DNA of 64,000 bases from Phytoseiulus persimilis (Eukaryota > Arthropoda > Arachnida > Mesostigmata > Phytoseiidae): the NCBI GenBank assembly GCA_037576195.1, contig CM075102.1, forward strand, positions 29,632,745-29,696,744, written 5' to 3'. This document shows, piece by piece, positions 1 to 13,300 of the stretch. The notes below the pieces were generated by a model. It worked only from the letters and a program-made list of their open reading frames with translations. It searched no databases and was not told the DNA's origin. Both the position numbers and the translations under genes were made by a program. The first letter of the stretch is position 1. Each line of letters starts with the position of its first letter.

Positions 1-319
1 ACTGGGATTCGGCCGTCTCGAGCGTGAATTCTGTGAATAGTCTTCGCAGCTTGTGGTCGTTGGAGTCAGCTGTATCTTCTAAGTGTTGATGTGAGAATAA
101 ACGAACAGAATTCTGTGCGTCGTTCTACTCGAATCACCGATCTCTTGGGCCCTGTGTCGAATCGACGTCTCACGTCGTTGATTAGAGTCTGCGATCTTCG
201 GCGACAAGCTTCTGCTGTGTGGGTCTATCCACAACCGGAGCAGTCTATTCGAATCGTTTGATGAGTCGGACCGAACAAAGTTCCGAGGGGGAATCACTCT
301 GACCAAGCGGTCCACGTAG
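1..319 (+). CDS. 3' end of an unrecognised gene (partial, two candidate exons)
   Basis: I do not recognise this gene. A frame opening at base 3 runs to a possible donor at 71/72 (GCT|gtatct). It joins in phase 0 to an exon at 188-319 that follows ...gattagag and ends in TAG at 317-319. The second exon reads a balanced stretch beginning SAIFGDKLLLCGSIHNR and ending LTKRST. The gene would enter from beyond the left edge. The acceptor is weak, with little pyrimidine tract. A second protein-like frame starts at 303, one base out of register with the end of this one, so a single-base indel or sequence error near 311 is possible. Support is open frame and composition only. Confidence 0.3.
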
Positions 320-664
320 GGCTCGAACGGTATTGGTGAATGAAGACCGATTCTCGGAGTGGGTTATCCCGGAAAGTAACCGGCGCTCAATGCTAAACCG
401 CATGATGGACAAAATGTATTCGAATGAGGTAAAATCCCGCCGGAGACCAACTATCTTGATTCACCGCAGACGAAATGGCGGGCGATTCGAATTGTATCGC
501 CGTTGACTGGGACACCCTGTACTGTCTCTCCATCCCCGTTCTGGGACAGCATTCTGCTGAGCGATTGGTCCCCTCTGCTTGGATCATTCGAATTTAGGAT
601 AGCTCACTCGGAGCTGGCAACAGCTCTCCCAACTACCGAAGCGTGTCAAACACGGCGCGAATGA
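303..664 (+). CDS. candidate two-exon reading frame, function unknown
   Basis: The frame open from 303 includes a balanced stretch (VNEDRFSEWVIPESNRR) and ends at a donor 428/429 (AATGAG|gtaaaa). A 41 bp intron would end at ...caccgcag/470 and continue in phase 0 to TGA at 662-664. An alternative frame in the second exon reads SNCIAVDW, which faintly recalls the NVIVVDW block of pancreatic-type lipases, but its phase does not match the donor. The intron is at the lower size limit. The frame begins one base out of step with the end of the preceding candidate, so both could be one broken gene. Confidence 0.22.
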
Positions 665-3600
665 CTTCAGCAGCTGATTCAACAACTTCTGTTAATCTAG
701 AAAGCCGGTCCCGTTGTGGATCCCGCGGTCATGTGGTTTGACGTTTGTGTCGCTAAAAGAGAACGGATATCCTCTGCGGATAGGCCATTGGCGGATAATT
801 CCCCTGCGGATAAGTGCCGCTATGCGAAGTCCGCAGCTGTCATTGTCCTGTGCTTGTGTCGACCAACGGAATTGTCAGTCCCCTGTCTGATTGTCAATGT
901 GCGAGCGAGAGAGAGTTACGCGTCGCTGCTGTTCCATCCGAGGTGATTCTAGCAGGGAATTCCATTTGCAAACGAAAGAACGACTGAGTCAAAACGAGCC
1001 TCCATCAGGCATGTGTTACGGGGAAATGAAGTAACTTCGATATCCAGAATAATCTCTCCGATCGGGATCGAACGGGACTGATCGGCAGGGCTGAATCAAA
1101 CGGGCCGCTGCTTGATTATCGGATCGAAGTCCCCAGAGCCACTCCATAGATCTGATAGAGGCAGCAACTGATCGTAGGGGTCCCTGGGAATAACGCGGGC
1201 GGGAAAAGTACGACCGCGCCGTTCGAGGAAACCCGATCCACAGCCGACTAGAGAAGTCGACTGCGAGACTCCACCCCGGGCGACTCCGAGCGCTGTGATG
1301 TTCAAGGCCCCCAATTAGATTCCTCTTCCGATCACTGATTCCTGTTAACCGTCAGCGAAACCCTCGTTTTTAGTGGCTCACCACAGAAGACAAAGCCCTG
1401 GGGGCCTTCAGTCGACCAAAGCTTTCCTCTTTTGGGATTTTTTGAGCATACCCCTGGAAGGGCGTAAAGGGCTGTGCCCGAATACTTGGATCGACTCGAT
1501 CATGGGCTCCAGCTCCGTGACGGCTCCACGACGGAACAGATCAGAAGGAGACAATATTAGGCATGAACAGTTTGTAACCGCAAATGTTTCCGCTATTCCA
1601 CATCAGACTTGAAACATCTGCCAGTTCATCCACGAGCCTGGATTTGAGACTTTCCAGAAGAGAAAGTTGTGTCTCCGACTTCCGGGAGCACTGGGGCGAG
1701 AGCAGCCGAGAAAGATTCGACGGCCACCGCGGTCCCTGTTCAGAGTGGCGAGGTTCTCGCGGGAGACTTGGATCCCGCCTGTTCCAGGCTCGACGTGGGA
1801 CTTCGAAACGAGGTCTCCGAGAGCCAGCGCGGTTTTCCCCTTTCACGTGTAGGCCAGACACTTCGCGTCGCAAACAAAGGGCTGAATGTCGGACTCAGCT
1901 CGGCGCGATTCTCCGAAGGTTAGAGAGAATTCACAGACCGGCTGGAGAGCGTACGACCCGCTTCCTGAGCTGATCTTCGAAAGCGGAATGAAACTCCACG
2001 TATACCGTCGATTGCCGAAGATAATAGGTCGGGAGCCTGCCCCTGCCACTGTCAACCATGGAACGACGGATTCCTGCGAGCTCGATCGCACGGGATGGGA
2101 CAGGAATGGAGCGAACAGCCGGCCGCTGTCGGGGAGGGAGCATATTCTGCGATTCAACAATACGTTTAATTGTTTGTGTTCGAGATCAGTGAGCCATCAG
2201 GCATCGTTTCAACGTTGAGCCGAAGGATACGAGGGAGTGAGAGACAAACAGATCGGAAGCGGGAACAGGATGTCACGCAGAGTGGTGCGAGCAGCGGTGG
2301 TCGCCACCGTTGGAATAATGGAAATTTACAACGCCGGGACTACATGCAGTATGTCGCGCCCGCAAGCCGTGCGGGAAACAGATAGCTCGTTTTCATCTTG
2401 TGAGCTGGAACCCCGAGCTCCGCGCGAAAGTCGGCTTCTTACGAACGAAACCAAGTCAGCTTTGATCCTGACTCCCGGTTTCGGTCTCTTCCTTTCAAGC
2501 GTAAATAATGGCCTTTGTAAACAGCTCGCGAACATGAACAGATGAACCCACGAAGGGAACGAAGCAGCTTGGAGAGCGATTTCACTTCCGGTTCAGCTCG
2601 GTGTGTTGGAATAGGGCGTGCGGAATCTCCGAAAGTGTGGGTGCTCTCGCAGTTGCAGGAAGTTCTCCTTCGGTCCCGAGATCACGGCATTGAGGAACTT
2701 GGCTGCTTGTCATGACAGGCGAAGCATAACGGAAGGAAAAGACTCATGATATGCGTAGCTTGACGCTTTATACGTTTCCAGACGCTCACCCTACGCACGA
2801 ATCGGTGGATTCGCGGCCAGGAGGGTGTCCGATCTCGACTTGGCCTTAGTCCGAGTGCTCGATGCAGGTGATACTGTTGGGATTACCGCAGTTATGTAAC
2901 GAGCGTCTGTGAATAAACATGATAATCATATCGAGGCCGGGCAAGTAGGCCTGTTCTGCGTCGGTTTGTGTTGTCTTGCGTTGTTCTGTGTAGGTGGGCA
3001 GGATAGATTGCAGCATTTGAAATGTTGTACCCGAACGTCGATGACGACCATTCGTAGTTGGCTGATGATGCAGCCCCAAGTCAAGAATCGCCTCCTCCTT
3101 CGTTTTCGTAGGCGATCATTCGCGTCGAACCGTTTCTGTTCGTGGGAGAAGTGAAGCACTACATACAACATCGTCACCGCTGTTATTGCCCCTCGATGTG
3201 GACTATAACGATCATTTAGAATAAGATTGATGCTCCATTTAGTATGCAGTGACCGTCATGCGATTATAGTGGCTGATGTCGGAACGATGCATCGCAAGCG
3301 TTTCCTGCCTGCCTTCGGTCGAGAAATTACTCTCAAACTGAGATCTAAGACAGCCATCTTCGGCGTCATTTTCGACTTCACGAAGACAGCATCAGCAAGC
3401 ATGACAGCGAGCGCACATCAACACAGGCAACGACAAACGCACAAGCGTACGAACAGATATTTATTTATAGCGGATCAGCCAGAATTGCTCCCATCATCAG
3501 AAATGACGACAGAGAGCGACAATAACAAAGCGGGACTATGGACTAGGCATTCTTCTCGAATGCTCGTCCGCCGGCCTGCTTGCCCGTCGGTCGGTTATTT

Positions 3601-6600
3601 TTCTATTCTGTTAGTGATCCGGTTTGAGTCCGAGCTCGCCTGCCAGCTTGCATCAGAGCGATAACGTTCCTCAATTCGGGAGGGATTCTTCCGTTCGACG
3701 TGGCCCTCGTTCCTCAGCCTGTGCTCTTCCTGTTCCAACAAGATAGACACACTTGTCCACTTGGTGTCATCACCGAAGGTTCGTCCAAGCTCCCAGGCCG
3801 AACGGTTTCTGACATCTGCTTCAAGTGGCTACAACGAAGACCGGGGACTATGCAATACTTGATCAATCCAGCTCAAGAGCTTGCGTCTCCGGGATCGCTC
3901 CGCTCGCAGAGTTCAGTCTCGAGAAGATCATACCGATTGCTGGAAATGCAGTGCTCGGGAATGCTATATGGGAAGAAAAAAGCTAAGTTTTATTAGAAGC
4001 TTCCGACGGAACAGTAAGGATTGTCACGTTGTGTATATTGTTGCAAACACGCAGCATCCACACGGGGACGCTCATAAAAACGAACGAATGAGCGAGCTAG
4101 CTGAGAAATAAACAAACACGCGCACCCACATGCGCAACTTGTGTAGTCATTAACGACACGCATGAGAATGATTTTGATATTTCTCCAGCCGGCGTTCCCT
4201 CGCTGACGAGAGAGATCCTACTAGCGGTGCTTCGGCGGCAAGGCGTTACAGAGATATGACTCGTTTTTCGTATCGATTCCATCGTTTTTTCCCCGTCCGA
4301 ATCTGACAGGTCGAGAGCTGTTGTAGGGTTTCATTGACGTGTAAAAATACAGACCGAGGGAAGCTTAAACTGATAAGAGTGATGATAGCGGACCGAGCAA
4401 CGACTTGTCGCGCGGAAAAGCCGCTAAAGATCGGGAGTTGCTAAGAGGAGCGATATCAAGCGACAATGCTGCCGACAAAGATAACGAGCTAAGTGTTTCT
4501 TTTTCGTTTTCGATATCGTGTGAGTTCGGCCCCAATCTGAGATTGGCTCTTTTCTAAAGCAGAAGCTTTGGTATTTCGTCATGTACGCTTCCGTCTGACC
4601 TTTCCAAGTGCCCCAAGATTTTCCGTCCGACCTGTGGTCACTATTCTCAATCAGTTCGGTAATGTGACATTTTGAATGGTCTAGCCGAGTATATCTGGTA
4701 GGGACTCCTCAGGTCAGGTGTCATCCGATTTTCGTAACCGTCTGAGGTTCTAGGAGCAAGCCGATGGATTACATTGAACCGTAGTCGGCCCCAGGAATCC
4801 AATGATTATATTAGGTGTTAACGCCACACATCGCGTCAAAGTGCAACGCAAAATCAAATTTTCGAATGAGAGCGGTAGATCATGAAGAATATTTGCTAAT
4901 CGTCTCTCGAGAATTCGAGACCATCCGAGAGAGCTCGCGAACAACTCGAGCGGGCTCGGGAGAAGAAATTCAAATATCGCTCGGAGCCACTCCTGAAGAG
5001 GTTTGGAGTTCGGCTCAGCTGTTCGCAAAGATCGCGTGTTTTCTTTATTGCACGGGGTCACTGTCTCACCACGCTCGTTGAGCGGTTCTCGGATGAAGAG
5101 AGTCTCAGCGCTGAAATCCTGGTCCGAAGATGGCTATTTGCTCGCTGATACGGCTCGGGGATGCTCACCTCAGCCGTTATCCTTGGAGCGGATTCTGATT
5201 CCGTGAAATGGAGCTCCGGTTCAATCCGTTCCTGACATTGACGGCCTGCGGCGCAGACCGGATCGATTCATCGAGGAGCTGATATAATAATCACGAAAAG
5301 CTCGGTATCTGATGCGCGCGAAGTGTTCCCCACTCAATTATGACTGTTTTATGGGAAGGAAAGGAATGCCGTACCTACGAGACAAGTGGCGGGAGTCGTC
5401 TAAGGGTCGATTGACTTCGTGTCCATTCCACGTCGTCCGATTCGTATTCATGAATCAAATGACCGATGAGAAGAAACGTTTCCATCCGAACCAGGAAAAA
5501 CACAACTCACACATGCGTTGGGCGTGAGAGAAACAATTTGTCTCCGTCGTATCGCACAACGTCCGCGGCGGTACCGATCAATCCCTCCTGGAATCAATTG
5601 AACTGCTCATCCGTGGCAAAGGGTATCGTTCTATCCCCATTGACGTTCCGTCTGTTGTAGCGGCGATTCTCTCACGAAATTCGTCTTTCTTCTTTATTCG
5701 TCCTCCCGATGTTCCTACCGCTCACTTTCTTCCGGTGAGCAAGGTTTAGACAATTTCTCGTTTGGTTCTATCATTTCGTGAGAGCATTACGCCGCCGGCC
5801 GCCCAGTGGTTCGGAGCCACAGCAATGAGGCTTCCCCAGCGTACTGTGTTTGAGGCATCAAAGACATACGTAATCGAATCCGCTGAACGGGAAATGCATA
5901 ACACGTAACCCCATAAGGCAGGCGCTCCATCGCTGCGCTGTTTGTTCTGCTGTCATGTGGCCTTCAGCTGTGTTGCTTCCAGCTCGCTGATCCGTCGATC
6001 CGGAGCTCTGGAGTTTCCGCAGCTACATTTTGGCATTGAGCTCGCTCCGTGGAGTCGCACCTAGCCGCGGAAATGGAAGAATTCCGGACTGCGGTCCGAG
6101 CCCGGGTCACGGAGCGACAGAGGCGGATTCGAGCACAGTGTGTCCGAAAAAGTTGAGCGACTCTTCAGTAAACAGTCTTCGGATGAGATAGCCGGATGGC
6201 CAACAAAGCTCTCGGAAAATGTTTCTCTCCGGCGCGGCACGAATCCAACTTAGGGTATTCTTTTTTCTATTTTTATTACCCGACAAAAGGAATTTGGCTT
6301 CGGTGCTTTCGCGGCCAAACGGTGCTAACAGCCATGTTACCCAGCCCTATCCGTCCGCCGGTGCCGTTACTGGCTCAAGTATCAAAAATAAAGTGACGGC
6401 TCGGTCGGCGGCCGCGGCTCCATCATGAACAACTGCAACGGCGGCGTTGCGTGCGTAACTTGCCGGTGCCGAAGTGTGCGCGCGCCCGCGTCCAGTTGTT
6501 ACTCCCGCTAGCGTTCGCTTGCGCGTGGTCAGGCCGACTGCACGGGTCTACGCGCTGGACTCACAGAAGAGCTTTTAGATAGACAGACGCGTTACGAGTC

Positions 6601-7270
6601 GACCAGTCAGACAGCCGGCGGATCGGGCGGGCAGGCAAAGCCAGTCGGCGGTTCTTTCCCAAAAGCAGCGACTCCCTTTCCGCGGCGTGGTGCTGCGCTC
6701 GTAGGCTCGTTCCTCAGGGCTGGCAGGCCGGCTGTTCGCTCGAACGGGCTCTTCTTCCACTACGGCTGCAGCGCCGGTTCAGCAGCAAATTCCAGCACCG
6801 CAGTATCTACTTGCCCAGGATTGAAGCTCCTTCAAGTACTGATCCCACCCGGCCAACGATGTGGATGAGCTCGCCGCTGTGATGGCTGTTGGAGAAGCGG
6901 GTAGTCGTTGGTTGGCAACTTGAGAAACTTTCCCTACCTCACTTCGCCGGCCGGAAGATAGAGAAGGAACAGCTGCGCTCGAAACAAAACCGGCGCGGTT
7001 GCCAACGCTGTTGGTGCCGCTCGATTCAGAGTGCGTTTCTGTGCGGTGCGCGGTGGCGATCTTCTCGTTCTGCCACCTCCTCCTCTGGCTGTTAATCGAT
7101 TCCCATGACTGGCGGTGATCGCGTCGCCTCCTTCAACGACAAGGAACGAGTTCAGTGTTTCCGTGAACCTTGTCCACTACTCGTGCTTCATGTGTGCTAG
7201 CGGGCCTTGAACCGATCGTCCAGTATCCTTGTGTAGTCGAGCTAGCGGCCGTCCAAACTCATGGTTATGA
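665..7270. other. no supported gene
   Basis: Frames of 60-145 codons occur on both strands here but are mostly Arg/Ser-rich and lack paired splice signals. The most balanced is a plus frame near 1645-1921 with no clear start or downstream exon. I see no repeat family, RNA gene or homologous domain. Confidence 0.4.
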
Positions 7271-7784
7271 AGTGATATTGTGCATCCTCCACACTCGGAT
7301 AAGTTTCCAAAGGATTCAAATCTCACAACTTCCCCGGAGGCAAACCTGGAGAAGAAGAAGGATAACCGGTCAACAGCCGAGTCGGCTGTCAAAATGCTGG
7401 CAGCAATGTTTGCCATGTGCACCAATTCCGGTGAGTGAGATGAGGAAAAAAATCAATTCTCGTGAACTCCATCCCTGTATCGTGCAACGATTCGAGCGAA
7501 CTCCAAGCTCGAACGAGTCGTAGCCAGCGACGAACCAAAGCATCGAGAGGCTGCTGACTCGTTTCTGGAGCTTGACTCTATTTCTTCTAGCCGATATCGA
7601 CCAGGAACGAATAACGGTCAGCGATGGGACACTCGAGATATCGTTCTCGTTCCGTCACTCGATACGTCATCGGAGACGAGGAGGTTGGATCTCCGACGGA
7701 AATTTCATACCGAAGCGAACGGTGTTATCAATCCACAATGACAGCTTGTTTACAAAACGCATTGATTTATTGATGCTCGTATGA
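7271..7784 (+). CDS. candidate two-exon gene, function unknown
   Basis: Exon one is open from about 7271 to a strong donor at 7430/7431 (TCCG|gtgagtg). It reads a charged then Met/Ala-rich segment including STAESAVKMLAAMFAMCTNS. Exon two begins at 7591 after the pyrimidine-rich acceptor ttgactctatttcttctag. The one-base carry matches, and the frame reads ADIDQERITVSDGTLEISFS before TGA at 7782-7784. The intron is 160 bp. The true 5' end is not visible: a stop at 7268-7270 precedes exon one and no ATG lies at its start, so an upstream exon is needed. No family is recognised. Confidence 0.38.
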
Positions 7785-10022
7785 CTGTCGGGGACGAGGA
7801 TCGAATACTCACAACGAAAGTTGCCGTCGACGTCGTCGTCATTACTGAGTGTTTATTCCGTTGTTTATGGCTCGTTCGCAGACATCTAGGACACAGAATC
7901 CAACCCCTTCAGGGCAGAAGACCTCCATCCCGCAGGAACTTCAGGTTTAAACATAAGTGGGGACGGACGCTCGTGCCGGCTCTTCAATGAGTTCGTTATT
8001 GAAAATCGTTTCATTAGGAACTGACATTGAGGGCCCCTCGTCTGCCACGCTGTCATCCCGTGTACGCTTATCAGAGAGCAAGAAAAATAAAGCGAGCCTG
8101 AAAGAGCATAATTGAACGAATAGCTCGAGGCTCGACATGCTGACGGCTGAACCGCCGTTCCCAAAGCCTCCCTCGCTTCGGAATCTTTGATTAGTTGCTT
8201 CCATCGGCGCTCAGAGTTCCGCTCTGCTCAAGACGATGACCATCTCGGAGACGGAGGGCGCTCCTCTGAAACTTTGGCAAGCTCCAATGGGCAGGAACCG
8301 AATCCTCTCCCTGAGACTCCCTCGCTTCCAAGGTCAAGCAAAAAACGTCGTTAGCGCGGAAGTGAAAGCGTCTACTAATCAACACTTCGGCATTACGTAA
8401 TCTCTCGACAGGATATTCTGACGAGGGAAAAGGAACATTTCGAAGTACTTCTAGCCGTAATGAGCCACCAAACTTGAGGTTGAGAAATCTCCGTCAGATG
8501 CGCTGTCGCCATCGAGACATTATCGTCCTCTTCGTTGAGCAGGTGCTGCCGGTAAGTTTCGGCAGTCGAGTTTGTCAACTTCGAAGATGAGGTGACGACC
8601 TTGGCGACACACATTGCCAAAGACTTTCCAAGCATTCATTCCCAAAATAACGTTCGCCTCCCCCGTCGGGTTCAACGATGGAAACTACAAACGAAAATAT
8701 TTGAGCGTTGCATCGATCGAAAGTTTATTCTCAGTTTTTGTGATCGAATCCTCTGGCGAGAAAAACCACGAACAGCGCGGGCAGCTCGTGCGAGACTCGA
8801 ACGCACAGAACCAGAGACGATCGGGCTCCGTCTCCGTTGTTTTGCCTTCGGGAAACGCCAGGGTCGATTGGAAATGAACCGAGCCGTTTTTCTGCTAGTT
8901 TGGCGGTTGCGGCGATAAGGACCGAGCTCTTATCATTCATTGTTTCTCGTTAGGGGTCTTGAGGCAGCGTTCCTTCTATCTCCTTATCTTTTGAAATTCA
9001 AAAATCGGAAATCTCTCGCAACCATTCTCCACCCATCGCGGGTCGTCGTCGGGAACATCTGCTCGAAGGGACAACAATAACAACCGCGCAGGGCTTGTTA
9101 GGGTGAGCTCTTCAGTACACAGATTGTTTCGATAGCTTTCGGACACGTGTCATTCCAAAACGCAGCGTCCCTGCACGATAGTTCTTGCCCAGTTCATCAA
9201 ACTTCCCTAAAAAGTAGCTTCCTCGGAACAAGACGCCTCCAGCAGTGAGAATAAATCGGGCATCGGAAGCCAAACTCGCCGCTGCCGGTTGTATTCGAAG
9301 AGCCGGCGCTCATAGAATGGGAGATTCTAGAAGGGCGCCCATTCTGATCTGGAATTCGTTCTCGTATCTGGGAAGAACCCACGCACGTACTCCTCCGTTC
9401 AGGGGCGGTTGAGGGTTTCCCCAAACAGAGAGTCGGCCGGAGCGTCCTTTGACAAATCTCGCCTGTAGGAGCTTTCCGTGAAAATGCCACTTTCTGTTCG
9501 AGGCACCAAGCCTTTCGAACCCACCGAGTGGATATCTTGGTTGCGTCCAAGAGTTTATCTCGTTTCCCGTTGAATGGGCTGAGGATTGCGGAACTAATAC
9601 CGTTCAGGGTTCAACGCGGCGCGGTTTCTAGGAGTCGATCGCGAGCTTGTCGACCGTGGAGTTCAGCGGTCGAGTGTGAAAACTTCCCATAACCTGAGGA
9701 GGAGTCGAGAAATAGAGCTTTCATCGATCCACACGGAGTTGTCCATCAGAGTGCATTTCGGATCCCAAACGTCAAAACGATCCCGTCCAGCTGCAGCGAG
9801 TCTATATCCCGTGCCTCTTCCCCACACCAACGATCTTCTTTTGCTGTCGCATAGAATCGAAAGCACAAAGGCGAAAGCGAAGCTCGTTCTGTGGCCGTTT
9901 CTTGCGTGTCACTAGAATTTATTCTGGAATGACCGCAGCAGCGCGTTTTCGACACTCCCTCAGAACAGCCGGGCTCTTCCGTCTCGAAGAGCTATCGCGA
10001 TAGTCGGTTGAAATAGCTTCAG

Positions 10023-10154
10023 CTTCCCGTGCGCTTCCACGATTGCGAACGGCTGTCATTCGAGGACTTCATCTCTACCCCCTCCATTGCGGACTCCAGA
10101 GTTAAAGAAAGTTTACACAAAGTCCACTCCAAGCTACGTCAACTCTTTTCATGA
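10023..10154 (+). CDS. candidate terminal exon, function unknown
   Basis: After an acceptor-like ...tagcttcag the phase-0 frame reads LPVRFHDCERLSFEDFISTP and continues with a charged helical-looking tail to TGA at 10152-10154 (43 codons). Composition is balanced (Asp, Glu, Lys, His, Leu). It lies just upstream of another candidate terminal exon on the same strand but cannot be joined to it without a non-canonical donor, so one may be an alternative 3' end. Confidence 0.32.
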   Translation, partial: LPVRFHDCERLSFEDFISTPSIADSRVKESLHKVHSKLRQLFS

Positions 10155-10235
10155 GCGTTGAGAGTCGACGCAGGCTCAGAGATCTTTGATGCGCCTCCTA
10201 TGGGTGACACCCTGTCATTCAGCTTCCCACCGCAG

Positions 10236-10365
10236 ATTTTGGCACAGCCTGGCCCAGGCTCGGGTGGGCATGCACAACGATCCCGACATCAACGTGAAGA
10301 GCGTCACGAATTCCGTGGAGGCCATCATGTCCACGCTCATTCCTGATGTTCTTCGGAACCTTTAG
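10236..10365 (+). CDS. candidate terminal exon, function unknown
   Basis: The acceptor cattcagcttcccaccgcag is followed by a frame entered with a one-base lead. It reads ARVGMHNDPDINVKSVTNS and then a hydrophobic-amphipathic end (EAIMSTLIPDVLRNL), with TAG at 10363-10365. Codons strongly prefer C or G at the third position (GTG GGC ATG CAC AAC), as in the secure cuticle genes here. I think this is a real 3' exon of a protein with a helical C-terminus, but I cannot name it. Upstream exons are not resolved; the 7.3 kb candidate is the nearest on this strand. Confidence 0.45.
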
Positions 10366-13300
10366 AAGTGGTGAGGGGAGCTAGTGACGGTGAGAATTGA
10401 TTCTCGGTTGCTACCATGACAACATTGAAGGAGATGTCTGAAGAGAGGAGTGGCCTCCGGCGGAGTTTCGCTGGATCGGAACTCCAAGCGATAACGGAAC
10501 TCCAAGCGAGTGTGGAATCCACTGATTTTTTGAATGAGCTTGAATTCTCGCAAAACACTCCCCCGTGGGATCAGCTCGGTCTTTGTCCTCAGCCAGCCGG
10601 TATTCACTCAGGTCGGCGGACTGCAACTTTAGGGGCTAAACCCGATACTGCGTGGCACGCGGTCATGCGCTCTGGCTCATAGTCGCCCCGGTCCCGCTCA
10701 TCCAATCAACTCTGATCGAACTTGTCGCTCGCTCGATAGAAGGAAGGCGTCAATCAGAACGAACATCACAGATCTGATCGACAGAGATTATTTGTGAAAG
10801 CCAAAGCGATTTCGGTTCCGTAGTCTTGTTCGCTTCGCACTCCGAATATGTAAACAGACGAATCGTTCCGAAACGAGCGACGGCCAAACAATCAACAAAG
10901 CGGCGTTTGGCCGATTCGTTCGATGCACCGCTTATCTCCAGAATTTGGAAGCAATTCGCCGCCTGACCGGCGGAACCATCGAGCGACGCTTCGCCACTTC
11001 ACGTATCGGGGGAGCGAGTCGCGTGACGCTCTCTCTTCAAAGTCCCAAGACGGCTCGGAAAGAAAGCGCAGTAACGCCAATAGACGTCGAAGATGCGATT
11101 TCCCATATTGGACCATCGCGGGAGAGAACTGCCGGATCCCGGGACGGAAGAGCCGGAACCTCCGACGGAAGAATCGGTCCATTGGTGTTATGGGAGCCTT
11201 CTTATGGGATTCCGCTCCGAGAAGGGCCGCCATGCTCGGGCAACACTCCAGAATGACCAACAATCACAAATCCTCGAAACCGGACAGACAGGCCGCCCGG
11301 GGCCTGGAACGAACCTTCCCGGGAGGATTGAGTTCTCAGAGAGTTTCCTTATGCTCCGCGAAGCGAAGCATCCTGTATGACTTCCATGGTCGCCGCTCCT
11401 AGTCCCCTGGCGGAGTCCAACGAACGTGTTGAGGAACACCGTTTCAGCGATCATGCTGGAAACAGCGACATCGAAGAGACGCCCATATGTTGGTTCAATC
11501 AATAATGTACGGAATCAAGCGCTGGTGGCTCTCGCTGTTTCCCAACAGATTGTCATTGGATCATCCAGACTCGACTAGCCGAACAGTGCCCGCCGAAAAG
11601 TCGGAACGAGCGTGTCGGCATTGAATCCCGCAGAACAGATGGCCCGAGGTGCCTCTCGTCGTCGTCGAGGTCCGACCGCGCATCCGTTCTGGCCGTCGAC
11701 ACTTAGTTCGTGCGTCCTTCTCGTGTTCCGAGCGGGCGTGCTTTCTGTCCGTGTTGGAGATAGTTGACCACATGACATCCGCGGACGGAAGTCCGACACC
11801 CGGTCTGTGGGCGCGTCGGTGGCTTCGCGGCGCCTAACTTCCTATTTTTCCCCTCGTTTCGTTGGGTTCCACGTCCCTGATCCGATGGACAGACGGGTGG
11901 ATGAGGAATAGTTGGCTGCCTGACTGACGGGCGGAAAAAATCCCTGGTGCGCGCTCAGGCATGCGCCCAGAAAAGATGCGAAGCACTTTCCCTGGCGTCG
12001 CAGATTGTTTCTTGAAAAGTTCACAGGGGAGTAAAAACATTTGCACAGACTCCCCGACGAACGAACGAACTAAAAACACCCTCATTCCACTCGGAGAAAG
12101 TTTCCTTTGTTCGTAGTTGAGCCGACGACAGTTTCCACGACAATTTTGTTTCCCCGGGAAACTCCGGGAGTAGAATCGTTCGGAGCCTGATCTGGATGTC
12201 GAGCGTTCTGAGTGGCAAAAGTTCATGTCGGTCGTCGATTGACGATTGACTGAGATCAGCGGAAAATGTATCTCTCGAGCTCACATACGGTGAGTTTCGT
12301 TAGCCCGAAATTCACGGAAGGGAGGAGGCAGCTGGCTCTCATCATGAAAGAGTTTTGGATGACAAGAACGGAGGAGTTTCCAAACACCGCCTGGGCAGCT
12401 GCTTTTTCGATGCGGACCTGGAGAAACGGCAGAAAATAAAAATCGGGAGAGTAATAGCGGCTCTGTTATCCTCGATGCGTAACTTGAAATTTCCCCGGAG
12501 CCAGAACACCCATACTGCTAGAGCGGTAGCAGCTGGGGTCCGCCGCTCGACTCGCCGAGGTGGTTAACGGGTGAGCGGAACCGATGAATGATTGAGTGAA
12601 AAAAAACAGAATTAAAATAGAGAGGAAGATGAACGGCTTTCAAAATGACGAGGGCCCAACAACAGATGACGGGAGAGTCGTCGATCATTTTCCTCCCGAG
12701 TTTTTTTTGTCGTCAAAGCTTGGCTAAATTCGGTCGAGCCAATGCGTCGAAGAGGTTCCCGTTACAATTGCACGTTTCGAAGCAGGTCCGTTCTGTTTTC
12801 GGTGTTCGCCGCGAGGGAAGATAAACTAAGTTTTTTTTGCATTTTCTTCTTGACAAAAAATGGAAGAACTCGGAAAGACAGGCGGGGCCGTGAGCGCTCA
12901 TTGCGTCCGTCAATTCGGTCATTCGTCTCTGAGAATTTTTTGCCTCTATAATGATTCCCAGAAGCGTCTGACAAAAAGTGTTTGTGTTTGAGCGAGGAAG
13001 ACTAAAAGAAGGAATGAACCATATAGAGCGGAGGAAACCCAGAAGGGAATCGCGAGCAACAGATGCGGATCTCAACCGTTAACCGTAACTGTCCAGGCTT
13101 CCAGCCAAGCCGTCCTAAAAGTTTAACCGTCCAACCGTTCTTCAAATCGGGTGACTTGTGGCCATCGTGCGAAAGTATCCTCTCGAGCGCTCTGAGTTAT
13201 CCTGGACGCAGTGGAAGCATTCATGGATTCGACAGCTTTGAATAATCTTCGATTCAGGTTGGAAACAGAAGGGGCCGCTGAATTGTTTGCTTGAGGTCGA

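Noticed and set aside
480..560. SNCIAVDW string resembling the lipase NVIVVDW block
   Set aside because: The frame does not match the upstream donor and no GXSXG or other lipase motif follows.
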